Assembly (NCBI GenBank): GCA_963662175.1 | Contig: OY759226.1 | Coordinates: forward strand, 23,420,446 to 23,484,445 | Length of the DNA stretch: 64,000 nt | Direction: 5' to 3' | Source: Aradus depressus | Lineage: Eukaryota; Arthropoda; Insecta; Hemiptera; Aradidae | Part shown: positions 43,512 to 53,493 of the stretch, piece by piece | How positions within the stretch are numbered: position 1 is the stretch's first letter | Layout: each line of letters begins with the position of its first letter | The notes under the pieces: generated by a model | Seen by the model: only the letters and a program-made list of their open reading frames with translations | Databases searched by the model: none | Told to the model about the DNA's origin: nothing | Made by a program: the position numbers and the translations under genes

Positions 43512-43949
43512 AAAAGTTGTCGGCCAATCAGCGACAATGTACTTCCCCATTAAATCCATCAATTAACTTTTCGCGCCTCTTCCAAAACCAGGGACTCTTA
43601 AATCTTCATACTAAATTTTGGAGTTGAGCCCACTCCCTGAACCCCCTCTCCTATTATGCCGATTTTGCTCAAATTTAATAATTATTGTTCTCATGAAGTT
43701 TTTACTTTAAATATTAAATTTTAAATCGATACATTCATTACATCGGCAGCTATTGGGATTTTTGAGTTGATCTGCTTCTTCCCTTCGGCCGATTCCGCTG
43801 AAAATTAATAAGGGTCGTTCTTATGAGATTCTTGACACACATATCAAAGTTTGATTCGATACATTTATTCTATCGACAGTTATTAGAGTTCTTGTGTTAA
43901 GCCTCCCACTTCCCTTTGAAAGGCTAAAAATTAATAGGTGTCTTTCTTA
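43512..43949 (+). repeat. CHR-family repeat, two and a half units
   Basis: Head 'cagcgacaatgtacttcccc', then units at about 43600-43700, 43715-43830 and 43850-43945 ('cggccgattccgctgaaaat'). It is cut by a SINE. Confidence 0.65.
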
Positions 43950-44162
43950 GAGGTATGCGTGCTTGCTTCCTGAGCTCAAGGTTGCGGGTTCGAAACCCGG
44001 CCGAGGAGTCCTTTAGTTTTTTTTTTAATCTGGGGGGACGTTAAGCGATGTTTCCGACACTGTGCTCTCAGGTACTTGTTAAAGCCCAGGTGAATAAACC
44101 TAGGTAGGCAAAATTGAGAACTCCCACAGTAGAGTCGGGCTCATGTCCACCAGAGCGACGGG
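43950..44162 (+). repeat. SINE-A, internally deleted copy
   Basis: Head from 'gaggtatgcgtgcttgcttc', B-box-like 'gggttcgaaacccgg', truncated after 'caccagagcgac'. Confidence 0.7.
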
Positions 44163-44179
44163 AGTTATCCTGTTCACAG

Positions 44180-44725
44180 TAATGGTGTCCAACTATCGAT
44201 AGTTGGACAAACCGATAGTATCGATAGTTCTTACAAAACTTGTTTACTAAGTGGATTTTATTTTGTATTATTCTTAGTTCGATTTTGCTTCGTTTTCTTT
44301 TTAATTTTATTACTAGTGTGAAGCAACGGAAAAATCATTCGGATGTGTGGAAGGATTTCGATAGAGATTTTGCGACTAAGAAGTTGCCACGCTGTAAAGA
44401 ATGCAAAAAAAATACCGAACTTCATTATTTTAATACTACTGAAGACGACGGAAACGATGCACTCAAACATTTAGATCAGTCACGACAATGCCAAGGTTCT
44501 AATAATATTAAACTTTACTTGAGTTCTATCAATGTTTACGGAAATTCAGTAAACTTATAAAATATAGAGAATAAAGGTGAGAAATTGGAAAGTGCATGAC
44601 TGCTAATTTTAAACCACATGTCGATATTACAATCGATATAGAACATAACTATCGAATGATATCGATTATACGATATTACTATCTTTGTGTAGCTGGGGAG
44701 GTAATATTTTATCAGAAAAACTAAT
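44180..44725 (+). mobile_element. hAT-like element carrying a BED-finger fragment
   Basis: Left end 'ggtgtccaactatcgatagt'. The right part 'cgatatagaacataactatc' is shared, inverted, with 48057-48230. The outermost right terminus seems lost. Dense in TATCGATA motifs. Confidence 0.55.
44310..44560 (+). pseudogene. hAT transposase N-terminal BED zinc-finger fragment
   Basis: The frame encodes 'HSDVWKDFDRD', then CKECKKN and 'DALKHLDQSRQC', i.e. the W...C-x2-C...H-x5-C layout of a BED finger found at the start of hAT transposases. It stops at 44560 without dimerisation or catalytic domains. The upstream hydrophobic residues of the open frame are probably not part of it. Confidence 0.6.
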
Positions 44726-44954
44726 AATATTGTAATGCAACTTCTGTTCGTAATTTAATGTATTAAAAAAAAATTAAATTATGCGAAAAATAAAGGGGAA
44801 AATATTAGGGAAAAAAAAAAAAAAAAAAAATTGTGCATATAAATACGGAGCAGATGGTTAAGCCTTGTGTACTTCTTGATCGTGTACATAATACATAATG
44901 TATGAGGGGGGTGAGGCATTTCAACAGTTGTGAAAGGGGTGAGTAGGGTAGTAG
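44726..44954. other. Unassigned DNA with an A run
   Basis: A run near 44811-44830. No other feature. Confidence 0.3.
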
Positions 44955-45060
44955 GGTATAAAAAATGGCGGGCGCGGGTCGTGTGCCGTCATTATCCCGC
45001 CAACCCTAACTAGAACCCTTAACCTGCTTGTGGCTTCTGTCTCGTTATACGATAGAAGCT

Positions 45061-45065
<5 letters not shown>
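44955..45065 (+). ncRNA. Possible RNA polymerase III small RNA (speculative)
   Basis: A TATA-like 'tataaaaa' at about 44958 is followed by about 75 bp of unusually GC-balanced sequence and a hairpin (gcttct...tcgt/acga...agaagc, about 45034-45060). It ends in a run of about 36 T. TATA plus terminal hairpin plus T run is how type 3 Pol III genes look, but I recognise no RNA family and the T run may just be a microsatellite. Confidence 0.2.
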
Positions 45066-45096
<31 letters not shown>

Positions 45097-45194
45097 TTTT
45101 TTTAAATACCAGTTTAAATAAGTGACAGTAGTTGTAACTTTCTTTTCGTTACGTCGGGGAAAACGTTACTCAAACGTTGCATTGGGGATTAAAG

Positions 45195-45390
45195 GGAACA
45201 ACTAACGAAAGAGAGAGAGGGAGGGATGGAGGGAGAGAGAGTGTGTGATGAGAGAGAGAGAGAGGGAGTGGGAGGGAGACAGAGAGGAAGGGAGAGAGAT
45301 GAGAAAGGGAGAGAGAGTGATGAGAGAGGGAGAGAGATAGAATGAGGGGGAGAGAAAGAGTGATGAGAGAGGGAGAGAGAGAGAGTGTGA
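45195..45390. repeat. GA-rich microsatellite
   Basis: gagaga tracts with 'agtgtgatgaga' interruptions. It continues at 46239-46305 on the other side of a LINE insertion. Confidence 0.85.
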
Positions 45391-46238
45391 TTTTTTTTAT
45401 TTTTTTTTGTATTTATTTATTTAAAGCCACAACTATGTAAAAGATGCACAACCAGCGCTGGGCTGACATGAGGTACTATACAGAAATAATAAAAATAAAT
45501 ATGACATGAGAGGCTTGAGAGAGGAAAAACAGCCAGCGGTGAACCCTCATGACATCACTTCATACCAGGAGATCTCTATGCCAAACTCTCTTTAATCTTC
45601 TTGGGGGATTGTGGGGTAAATTTGTACTTAAGATTTTGCGAACTTCCGGATTGGTGTGTAAGTAAATTTTGGTGTAGAAACGTTGGTATAAATTTTTAAT
45701 GGTTATGTCTATGGATGTGATGTTCAAGTCGCGGTGTAAAGTCTTGTTGCTAACGTATGGTGGGCATTGCGTGATCAGTCGGAGAGTCTTGGATTGAAAT
45801 ATCTGTATTCTTTTGATGTTTGAGGTCTTGGCTGTACCATATATTTGTAAGCCATAGGTCCAGAGAGGTCGGAGAAGATAGGTATAACAATTTAGTTTTT
45901 GTCGAGTAGATAATTTAGAACGCCTTTTCAAAATACTGTACAATAGTCTAAGTCGCCGGTCTAGTGTGAGTCGTGTCGTCCGAGTATGAGGGTTCCAAGT
46001 CAGCCTTCTATCGAGGGTTAATCCTAAATATTTTATGGAAGAGGTATGAGGTAATGGCTGGTTTTCAAGGAATACTGGGGGGCAGTCACCACGGCGGAGA
46101 GCGAATGTTATGTGTTGACATTTTGTGGTGTTGAATTTAATTTTCCAAGATTTACTCCAAACTTCAATTTTGTTGAGGTGTTGCTGTAGTATGAGTGAAG
46201 TGGTGTGAGGATCTGTGTGAGAGGCTAGAATGGCGGTG
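45391..46238 (-). mobile_element. 5'-truncated LINE inserted in the GA microsatellite
   Basis: Flanked by the direct repeat gagagagtgtga (45379-45390 and 46239-46250), a target duplication. A T-rich left end (minus-strand 3' tail) follows the LINE 3' UTR. Confidence 0.82.
45565..46238 (-). pseudogene. Jockey-like LINE reverse transcriptase C-terminal part
   Basis: About 220 open codons: 'WSKSWKIKFNTTKCQ' (palm/thumb boundary), 'IKYLGLTLDRRLTWNPH', 'LNCYTYLLRPLWTYGLQIYG', 'LRLITQCPPYVSNKTLHRDL', ending 'RRLKRVWHRDLLV'. Conserved order places it just after the YxDD motif, which is not included. The first ~30 residues of the open frame are translation of the microsatellite. The frame is undamaged over this length, so insertion is fairly recent. 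Confidence 0.8.
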
Positions 46239-46375
46239 GAGAGAGTGTGATGAGAGAGACAAAAGGAGAGAGAGAGAGAGAGTGTGATGAGAGAGAGAGA
46301 GCACCCTAGCGCAAATTGTAACAAGCGGCAATATAATTAAACTATGAAAAAACACATAATATAAAATAAAGAAAA

Positions 46376-46500
46376 ACATATGTTTTAAAAAAAATTTCTA
46401 TTTCACAAAATATATGTATATAAAATATATGGGAATACTTCCGGTATTGCTACCGTCTTCAGCGACGACAACAAATACTAAACGGAAGTTCAATCAGTTT
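46376..46500 (-). mobile_element. Penelope-like terminal segment with best hammerhead-like core
   Basis: On the minus strand: CTGAAGA (46456-46462), a perfect 5-bp stem CGGTA-GCAA-TACCG (46442-46455), then GAAG (46438-46441). This follows the hammerhead order CUGANGA / stem II / GAA. Downstream 'tttgtgaaatag' is shared with 1915-2035. Confidence 0.45.
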
Positions 46501-46789
46501 ACAAAACAAACTGTCCCTTTTTTCAGCCCCACGGGGTTTTTCACTGTCCCTCCTGTACAGTTAAGTCTTAAAAATAAGTAAAATAAAAAAAAATAAATTG
46601 AAATCTTAATAAAAGAAAAATTGTTGAAATAGTATACGTACTTCCTCAAAAAACTGTATTTTTATTCATGTTTATTATTGTCATCTTGGATTTATTTCGC
46701 CTACTACCTGAGCTCTCTTTTGTTTTTGGGGTTCCATATTTGTATCCATACTGACTCTTGTATAATGATCTTAATGATACTTGACCAAG

Positions 46790-46975
46790 TGTTCGTTCTC
46801 TCGCTGAATCCAAACGAGAGATTTGGATGAAAATCATTAGGTGACTGAGTGACTTTTCAATCCTCCTTTGAAATGTCTTATTGTATCATTCATTACATCT
46901 GGAATTATTATTTTTTTCACTTTTTTATACCTAATAGTATAAGGAAATATTATAATCGAGCAAAAATTCGAGATC
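46790..46975 (+). repeat. CHR-family repeat, decayed
   Basis: 'ttggatgaaaatcattaggt', 'tcattcattacatctggaat' and a tail trace. Very diverged. Confidence 0.3.
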
Positions 46976-46987
46976 GAGTTAGTTATT

Positions 46988-47259
46988 ATGACTCATGCCT
47001 GGGCTTTAACTACAAGGTCATATTGCCTACTACCAGAGCGCTCATTCGTCACTGTGGTGGACACGAGTCCAATTCTAATATGGAAGTCCTAAATTTTGCC
47101 TACCCTAAATTTATATCTAGCTTTGGAGTCTTTGATGAGTACCTGAGGCTCTGGATCATCGCTCACCGTCTCATCGGAAGGAAGATGTGCTACAGGCTGG
47201 AACCCGCCATCTTGAACTCAGTAAGCAAGCACGCATACCACTGAGCTACCGGCGCCCTC
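46988..47259 (-). repeat. SINE-A, near full-length copy
   Basis: 'tgactcatgcctgggcttta' to 'gagctaccggcgccctc'. Several internal deletions. Confidence 0.8.
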
Positions 47260-47529
47260 GTTTATTGTTAGCAGTGACTTGGCGTTGTTTAGATATGACT
47301 AGCATCATATTTATATTTTGTGTTGTGAGTTATGGTGAGTTTTAGATGAGAGAGACATGAAACAGATTGTGGTTTAAGTCATGGCGTCATTTATATGAGA
47401 GAGATCTCCAAGCGTGAGTTAGCTACAAAAAAAAAAAATTACTGTTTTTTTAAAACCTTTATTTTATATATGGCCAAAGAAGTGTGGCCAATAAGACAAA
47501 AGACTCATGAAATTTTAAGAAATAGTTAA

Positions 47530-47800
47530 TAATAATAGCTTTTTTTATTTCAAATTAAATTTTGATTTCATTATAATGTAGCTTAAGAGAAAATAAACCC
47601 AATATTTTGTTCTCAATTTTATTATTTTTACTATTAACCAAATAAAAATACCTTTGAATATCGGAGTAAAGTAATCATACATTAAATTTTTTTTAAATGC
47701 ACTTTTCATAAAATTGCATATTGTAAAGTTTATATTTTTTATTATTTAGACTCTTTTCGGAAACTACTGCAGACATCAAAATATATAAGAAGATATAAGT
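47530..47800 (+). mobile_element. LTR relic related to the 805-bp LTR
   Basis: 'aaaattgcatattgtaaagt', then 'ttttcggaaactactgcaga', aligns to 36440-36510 of the young LTR ('attgcacgtc', 'tttcggcaaactactgtaga'). Both ends are degraded; an old solo or partial LTR. Confidence 0.45.
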
Positions 47801-47807
47801 GCTTGCT

Positions 47808-48056
47808 TACTGAGCTAAACATAGCGGATTTGTAACCCGGCCGAGGGTCTGAGTTTATTAAGCATGCCGTCCTTCGGATGGGACGTTAAGCGATGGTCCC
47901 TAGCCTGTACGATGTCAGGTAATAGGTGAGACCCTTACTCTAGATGAATAAAAATTTAGACGTTTCATAGTAGAGTCGGACTCACTTCCACCAGAGTGAC
48001 TCTGGTAGTAGGCGATATGACTTCGTAGTTAAAGCCCGGACATGGGTCATAATAAC
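47808..48056 (+). repeat. SINE-A, 5'-clipped copy
   Basis: Starts 'gtgcttgcttactgagc' and ends 'cggacatgggtcataata'. Confidence 0.7.
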
Positions 48057-48392
48057 TAGTGGTGTCGAACTATCGATTGTACTATCGAATTTGAAAATAT
48101 TACCTCCCCAGCTATACAAAGATAATACTATCCAATAATCGGTAAAATTCGATAGTTATGTTCTATATCGATTGTAATATCGATATTGTGGTTTAAAATT
48201 AGCGGTCTTGCACTTTCCAATTTCTCACCTATATTCTCTATTATTCTATGATAAGTTTACTGAATTTTTACACTTCTTTGACTATTTTTTTCTGGGATGA
48301 CAAAAACATGACATGCACCAGACTTGTAAGGAGGAACTGTAAATTCTTTGTAAATAAGGTAGGCACCTAATTTATTCATTTTCCATCTTACC

Positions 48393-48746
48393 ACAAGCAT
48401 CTCCAACAAAACCCTTCACACTGACCTTAATGTACTTTTCATTACTGAAGTCGCTAAATGCAAATACAAAAAATTATTTTCCCTTCTTGGTTCCCACAAT
48501 AATCCTCTGGTCCGTGCCCTCCATTCTGCCGTACTTCCCCAACGACGGCTTAAGCGTCAATGGCCTAGAGACCTCCTTAGCAGCAGCTGTGACAGTGACA
48601 GTGACAGTGATTAGTTACAAATGAGAGAAAATCAGTGACTAGGAAGTGTCACCACTGGGTGATTTCTCCCCTCATGACATTTTGACATTGCCATTATGTC
48701 TGTATTAGCATATTTGCTTGTTGTATATATTTTTATACAGTTGTAT
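48393..48746 (+). pseudogene. Jockey-like LINE 3' fragment (part 1)
   Basis: Matches 14515-14850 closely: 'tctccaacaaaacccttcac', 'cttaagcgtcaatggcctag', then the 3' UTR to 'cagttgta'. Coding ends in a Val-Thr run caused by gtgaca repeats. It is nested in the hAT-like element. Confidence 0.7.
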
Positions 48747-49198
48747 GAAGAACAAGAAAGAACTTAATTATGATGGATATTGGAAAAATAATTTAGTATT
48801 CTAAACACTAATTTTGATATCGAACAGGAAATAAAGAATTTTGCTATACACCTCAACGTTGCAACTCCCGAGCAGAGTTTTAGAGATGAATGGGCAATTT
48901 TAAACAATGTTTCTCGTGATATGCTCCACGGTGTCATGGACCAACACAGCGTGGATAGTCCATTCTTCCGATCCTGTGTAAATTGAAACCACAAAGCCCA
49001 TGGTTCGAGCACGTTCTGCAAATCGACCTCACCAGATTCTTGGGATCCGACTGGTGCCCGAACCATGGCTTCTGTATCTGTCTAGGGACTAACGATTTAA
49101 AGAAGCTACCTTTCAGCGAATTGTCATACTCAGCCTGCCATTTGCTCCAGGTCTCCCTCCTGTAGGCTTGCATTCTTCAACAGGACCCTCAGTGTTGG
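48747..49198. mobile_element. Unidentified insertion in the LINE 3' UTR
   Basis: About 450 bp separate 'cagttgta' from 'tctctttgtaaataaaaa', which are contiguous in the LINE copy at 14163. One frame reads 'FRDEWAILNNVSRDMLHGVM', vaguely like the C-terminus of Tc1-type transposases, so a Tc1-like remnant is possible. No termini identified. Confidence 0.3.
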
Positions 49199-49240
49199 CC
49201 TCTCTTTGTAAATAAAAAAAAAAATAAAAAAAAAAAAAAA
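49199..49240 (+). repeat. LINE 3' end and A-rich tail (part 2)
   Basis: 'tctctttgtaaataaaaaaa' completes the LINE fragment at 48393. Confidence 0.55.
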
Positions 49241-49655
49241 AAGTTTTGGTTTATGTACTTGTTCATTTTACATGAACTGGTAACTGAAGTGTACACTTTC
49301 TCAATAAAAACATTTTTTTCAAATAAAAACATCTTTTTAAATAAAAATATATTAACTAGTAGGTTAAAGGAACTGATAATACTGATTAGGACGAAACCTC
49401 TCTTCTTGGTTACTGACAGAATAGCCAACCGTACGGAAACCGAACTCTTTTCCCGACAACGGCGATTGCTTTATTGTTCGAAATACATGTTTCAGTATTT
49501 CGATAGCACTATCGATACTATCCGTTTGGCCGACTATCGATAGTTTGACAACTAATTCATATAAGATCATATTAAAAACATTTCTACAGAAAATGTGGTA
49601 ATATTAATCAATCATATATATATTTCTATTAATACAGTGTTGTTGAATGTTCCAG

Positions 49656-49759
49656 ATGGAGGCCTCAATGGCGAAGCAGAGGATCTGACGAACGAGAGTG
49701 AAGACAGTTCCCAGGACAGCTGTACCGTCCACGACGAACCCAGGGGCGCTCTCAACCTC
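49656..49759 (+). CDS. nub: POU class 2-like transcription factor, internal exon B
   Basis: 104 bp, acceptor 'gttgaatgttccag', donor GTACGT. It opens with AT (completing the split Asp codon from exon A), then 34 codons: GGLNGEAEDLTNESEDSS, QDSCTVHDEPRGALNL. An acidic, Ser-rich disordered segment. The frame has no stop and ends in phase 0, matching exon C. GC content is about twice that of the flanks. The acceptor lies only 100 bp from the hAT-like terminus, so transposons have come close without breaking it. I infer function only from the whole exon chain. Confidence 0.62.
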
Positions 49760-49814
49760 GTACGTATTTTACTAATTTATTAATATTATTGGAAGGAGAA
49801 AAGATGGGGCATCA

Positions 49815-49890
49815 ATAAAAAAAACTTGTAGAATTTCTGCCAAGCTTTCGGCACTGTGCCTTCTTCATGGCCTGTATTGACTTGTATCCA
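49815..49890 (-). mobile_element. Penelope-like ribozyme-like segment
   Basis: Minus strand 'atgaagaaggcacagtgccg' then AAAG: GAAGA, a GGCAC/GTGCC stem, GAAA. The same plan as 25213 and 61836. Confidence 0.35.
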
Positions 49891-50039
49891 CTATCCATGA
49901 TTGTAAGCTAGTTTTGAGTAAAGTTATGACTATAAAACTAAATGTGACTAAACCGTCAAAATAACTTTTAAATATTTACATCAAAACAAACTAAAATATT
50001 ATATTCTTTAAACACAAATAATTAAAACTAAGAAGTCGA

Positions 50040-50628
50040 AGAAGAGTTTATTATAACAATGGCATTTACAGAGGTACAATTATACAATAAGGTTCCTTAA
50101 CCATTACCCTTATACACTAAATACAAATAAAAAATAATCAGTTAAATTAAACACAATGCTACAGCTTAAGAGTAAATTTTAAAAAACTCTTAAAGAAATA
50201 GAGACAAAAAAAATTTATATATATATAAAAACTGAAATGAATAGAAAATAAATTAATAAACATTCAAAAACACAGATTATAATTTAAAATCGTGAACGGA
50301 TATTTTTGTGTTTCCCACCCTGAGTTTTCCCTATTTTCTAGGTAAAACCTTTTTACTGAAGTTTATTATATAGTCCAATAGGATCTCAACATTTAGGTGT
50401 TCATGGATTTGGAGGATGGAGGTGTCTCTCAAGTAGCTACCAACCAATCTAAGGCATTTGTTTTGGGCCACTTGAAGAGTTCTCAAGTTGGTATTGCTTA
50501 CAAGACTCACACTGGGCATGCATACGTTATTACTGGCGGCAACAGAAGCTTGTATATGAGGAGTCTATCGGTTAGATTAATGGCTGCCTTTCTGTGGAGT
50601 AACGGGAGTGAACAAATTACCAGGTCAG
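50040..50628 (-). pseudogene. Jockey-like LINE ORF2 C-terminal fragment
   Basis: From the right: 'KAAINLTDRLLIYKLLLPP' and 'VITYACPV', a stop, then (other frame, 50331-50519) 'LRTLQVAQNKCLRLVGSYLR' and 'HEHLNVEILLDYI'. This is the classic post-RT region of Jockey/LOA-type elements. 50040-50330 is 3' UTR. At least one frameshift. A different subfamily from the copy at 14163. Confidence 0.68.
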
Positions 50629-50787
50629 TCTCAGGACCATCGCTTAACGTCCCATCCGAAGGACGGCATGCTCAAGTTTTTTTTACCTCCCAGATAAAAT
50701 AAACTAAGGGTCTTGGCCGGGTTTTCAACCAGCGATCTTGAGCTAAGTAAAAGTAAGCACGCATACCACTGAGCTACCGGCATCCTC
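50629..50787 (-). repeat. SINE-A, head half
   Basis: 'ctcaggaccatcgcttaacg' to 'gagctaccggcatcctc'. The tail half is missing. Confidence 0.7.
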
Positions 50788-50815
50788 AGAATATTTCAAT
50801 TTATGCTGAAAGGTA

Positions 50816-51024
50816 GCGGGCTAACCTACTGAGCCTCAAGATCGCGGGTTCGAAACCCGGCCGAGGCCCATAGGTTTTCATAGGTTAAAGAACCCCTAGG
50901 TGAATAAACCTAGATAAGTAAATTCCCACAGTAGAGTCGGGCTCATGTCCACCAGGTTGACGAAAGAGCGCTCTGGTAGTAGGCGATATGGCTTCTTAAA
51001 GCCCGGGCATGGATCACAATAACT
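50816..51024 (+). repeat. SINE-A, internally deleted copy
   Basis: 'actgagcctcaagatcgcgg', B-box-like 'gggttcgaaacccgg', end 'cccgggcatggatcacaata'. Confidence 0.7.
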
Positions 51025-51590
51025 ATTAACCGTTTTATTAACTTTGGATGTTTCATAACTTTCCATATAGGAAAGTAAAATAATAAATATTAGAACAGTT
51101 TAGATTCCAGTGGCGAGACTCCATTACCATTCTCGGCTCACTCAAAATAGGTGAAACGACATTCTTAACTTTTCTTTCTCTCGCACTTTCCATAGTCCAT
51201 GCTCTTCAAAAAAATTTGCATATTTTTTTTTTTTTTTTTTATCGTATTATTATTCTTTTTCTTGTGAGGGCAAAAAAAAAAAAAAAACTGTCTTGTGTTT
51301 CTTATATGGCAGTTGGGGTGAGTTGATAAATAAAAGAGAACTCTCCTTGTCTCTGGTGCATTATACATGCAGAGATGAAAGGAAGTGCAAGGTTAGGTGC
51401 ATAGGTGCAGTTAATACACCGTGTGCTAATGGAGACTGCGGAGGGGGGAGGGGGGGGTGGGGGGGGGGGGGGGGGGTTGCACAAAAAACCTGCAAGTACC
51501 TTGCACTCTAATCATTGCCGCCCTGCCATCAGATCTTCAGACAGATTATATCCCCACCTAAACGAGGTATAGGGGAAGTTATATCAATAT
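51025..51590. other. Intronic DNA with T, A and G homopolymer tracts
   Basis: T run at 51224-51240, A run at 51271-51286, near-continuous G tract 51437-51476. No gene. Confidence 0.4.
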
Positions 51591-51599
51591 CAATAAAAA

Positions 51600-51795
51600 A
51601 GAAAAAAGAAAAGGTGAATCACCGGCAATGTACTTCCCCAGAACGGAATGATGAATTAACGCTCCAGCTCTACAACCAATCGACCGTTAGCGCTAATATT
51701 CAACAGTCGACTTACGTAAGGACTCCTAAATTCTCCAAATTTAGTGTCGATAAATTTATTACATCGGCAGTTGTTGGGGTTATTGATTTGATGAA
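51600..51795 (+). repeat. CHR-family repeat copy with good head
   Basis: 'ggtgaatcaccggcaatgta', then 'cttccccagaacgg', 'ttagcgctaatattcaacag' and one unit with 'acatcggcagttgttggggt'. Preceded by a tail trace 'acgaggtataggggaagtta'. Confidence 0.65.
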
Positions 51796-51807
51796 TAATA
51801 ATTAATC

Positions 51808-51984
51808 GCGGCTATGGAGGCCTATAGGTTTTTCAACTGGAAGGTGAAAAAACTTTGAGCCCGCCGTCCTTCGGTTGGAACATTAGCGATTGATCCTAGG
51901 TGAATAAAAATGTAGAACCATCGAGTCGACCAGAGTGACAAAAGAGCGCTCTGGTAGTAGGCGACATGAGTCATAATAACTATT
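51808..51984 (+). repeat. SINE-A, internally deleted copy
   Basis: 'gcccgccgtccttcggttgg' and 'gcgctctggtagtaggcgac'; the head is lost. Confidence 0.6.
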
Positions 51985-52228
51985 TGACATGCTAGGTCAC
52001 AGGAATGATTTTTAAATTACAGTATGTAAATATATATAAACAACCAATTAGTTACAAAAAAATAATAATAATAATAATAATAAATTCATGTAAATAACTT
52101 AATGCGAACTGAAGAAATTCAAGTTGATGTTCTGTTTTTGAATTTTAACTGACGGGTTTGAGACAGGCGGTGAAATCTAAATTGTTACTCAGAATGATAA
52201 AGCAGTCGATTTAATTATGGGTCTGTCT

Positions 52229-52264
52229 GAAAGGCAACACTGATTAAGGTATTCATCAGTGTTG
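52229..52264. repeat. Perfect 12-bp hairpin
   Basis: ggcaacactgat and its exact complement atcagtgttgcc around a 10-nt spacer, about 52231-52264. It may be a relic of two abutting terminal repeats. Confidence 0.55.
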
Positions 52265-52461
52265 CCACTTGATTTTCCAGTCATTTCGTCAAATATCGTA
52301 GTCAACACTGCTTTTTTAAAAATATTTATTTAATTATTAAAAAATACATATATTAATATAAATAATGTATTTCAATTATTAGAATTATGAAATTTTTATG
52401 TAAGACTATCTGAATTATTTATGTAATTTCTGTTGTATTAGTAATTGAGCTAGGACTATTA

Positions 52462-52995
52462 TATACTAGCAGTAATACCCGGCGTTGCCCGGGGAACTTT
52501 GACTTTTCTCCCAATATCTCCTATAAGGCTATTCAGTCCCTCGACAGTACATTCATGATGTTATAATTTTCAATTATTCATACGGAATAAGGCTTATAGT
52601 CCTTCAACTGTAGTAACGCTAGCTTTGGAGCTAAAACTAATTTATTCAAAAAGATTTCTCATTAATCGTTGCAATGGTTTTCGAGTTACAAAGATTGCGT
52701 GAGTGGATGCTGGGATGGACCAGGGGTTGATTAAAAAATAGACCTTAACCTTCCGGTAGATAAAACTTATCTATTCAAAAAGATTCCTCATTAATCATTG
52801 CAGTGGTTTTCGAGTTACAAAGATTGCGTGGGTGGATGCTGGGATGGACCAGATATTGAGGTACTAATACGCCTATAACCTTCCACAGACGATGACGAAC
52901 AAATTTAAAAAAAAATTAATCAAATCCATCAAGCCGTTCGTGAGTTATAGCGGTACAACGCACAGACATTTTCAGCTTTATATACATGATTGATC
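52462..52995 (+). repeat. Dispersed repeat with 'cccggcgttgcccgggg' start
   Basis: Starts 'taatacccggcgttgcccgg', contains two diverged copies of 'ttcgagttacaaagattgcg' (about 52680 and 52808) and ends 'cgcacagacattttcagctt'. A related start and end bracket 63680-63890. Text of this type is common in invertebrate genomes; I cannot give its class. Confidence 0.5.
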
Positions 52996-53239
52996 AAGTC
53001 ACCCATGATAACAATAATAATAATTTTTAATTATCACGTTTTAATTTTTGAGTCCATAATACACAATGTTTACAATAATATAGGAAAGCATCACTGTTTT
53101 TTTTTTTTTTTGTTTTGGAATAATAATAATAATAATAAAAAAGATATTTTTTGAGTTTGGACAATGTATACGAATCAACAAATTACCATGCAGCATTTTT
53201 GTATTTTAAAATATTTAGAATTATATATAGTTATTTATT

Positions 53240-53493
53240 ATAACTATGAGGTCATATCGCCTACTACCAGAATGCTCTTTCGTCACTCTGGTGGACATGA
53301 GTCCGACTCTACTATGGGAGTTCTTAATTTTGTCTACCTAGGTTTATTCACCTAGGGTAGGAGTCGTTACCGAGTACCTGACATCGTACAGTCTCGGGAC
53401 CATCGCTCATCGTCTTATCCGAAGGACGGAGTACTCAAAGTTTTCTCACCTCCCAGTTAAAGAACCTAAGGGCTTCCGGTCAGGTTTCAAACT
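53240..53493 (-). repeat. SINE-A, head-clipped copy
   Basis: 'gaggtcatatcgcctactac' to 'ttccggtcaggtttcaaac'. Confidence 0.7.

Larger units (their letters stand above)
48057..49554 (-). mobile_element. hAT-like element with nested LINE, same family as 44180
   Basis: Ends 'tagtggtgtcgaactatcga' and (right, complement) 'tagttgtcaaactatcgata'. The left 200 bp is the reverse complement of 44590-44725. The interior holds a LINE fragment and another insert. No clean 8-bp duplication is seen, so the boundary is approximate. Confidence 0.55.

Noticed and set aside
44240..44310. Hydrophobic start of the 106-residue frame as a signal peptide
   Set aside because: It precedes a BED-finger transposase fragment and is most simply upstream non-coding AT-rich DNA read in frame.
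44957..45010. Short protein starting MAGAGRV after a TATA-like box
   Set aside because: Stops after about 17 codons and has no other coding sign.
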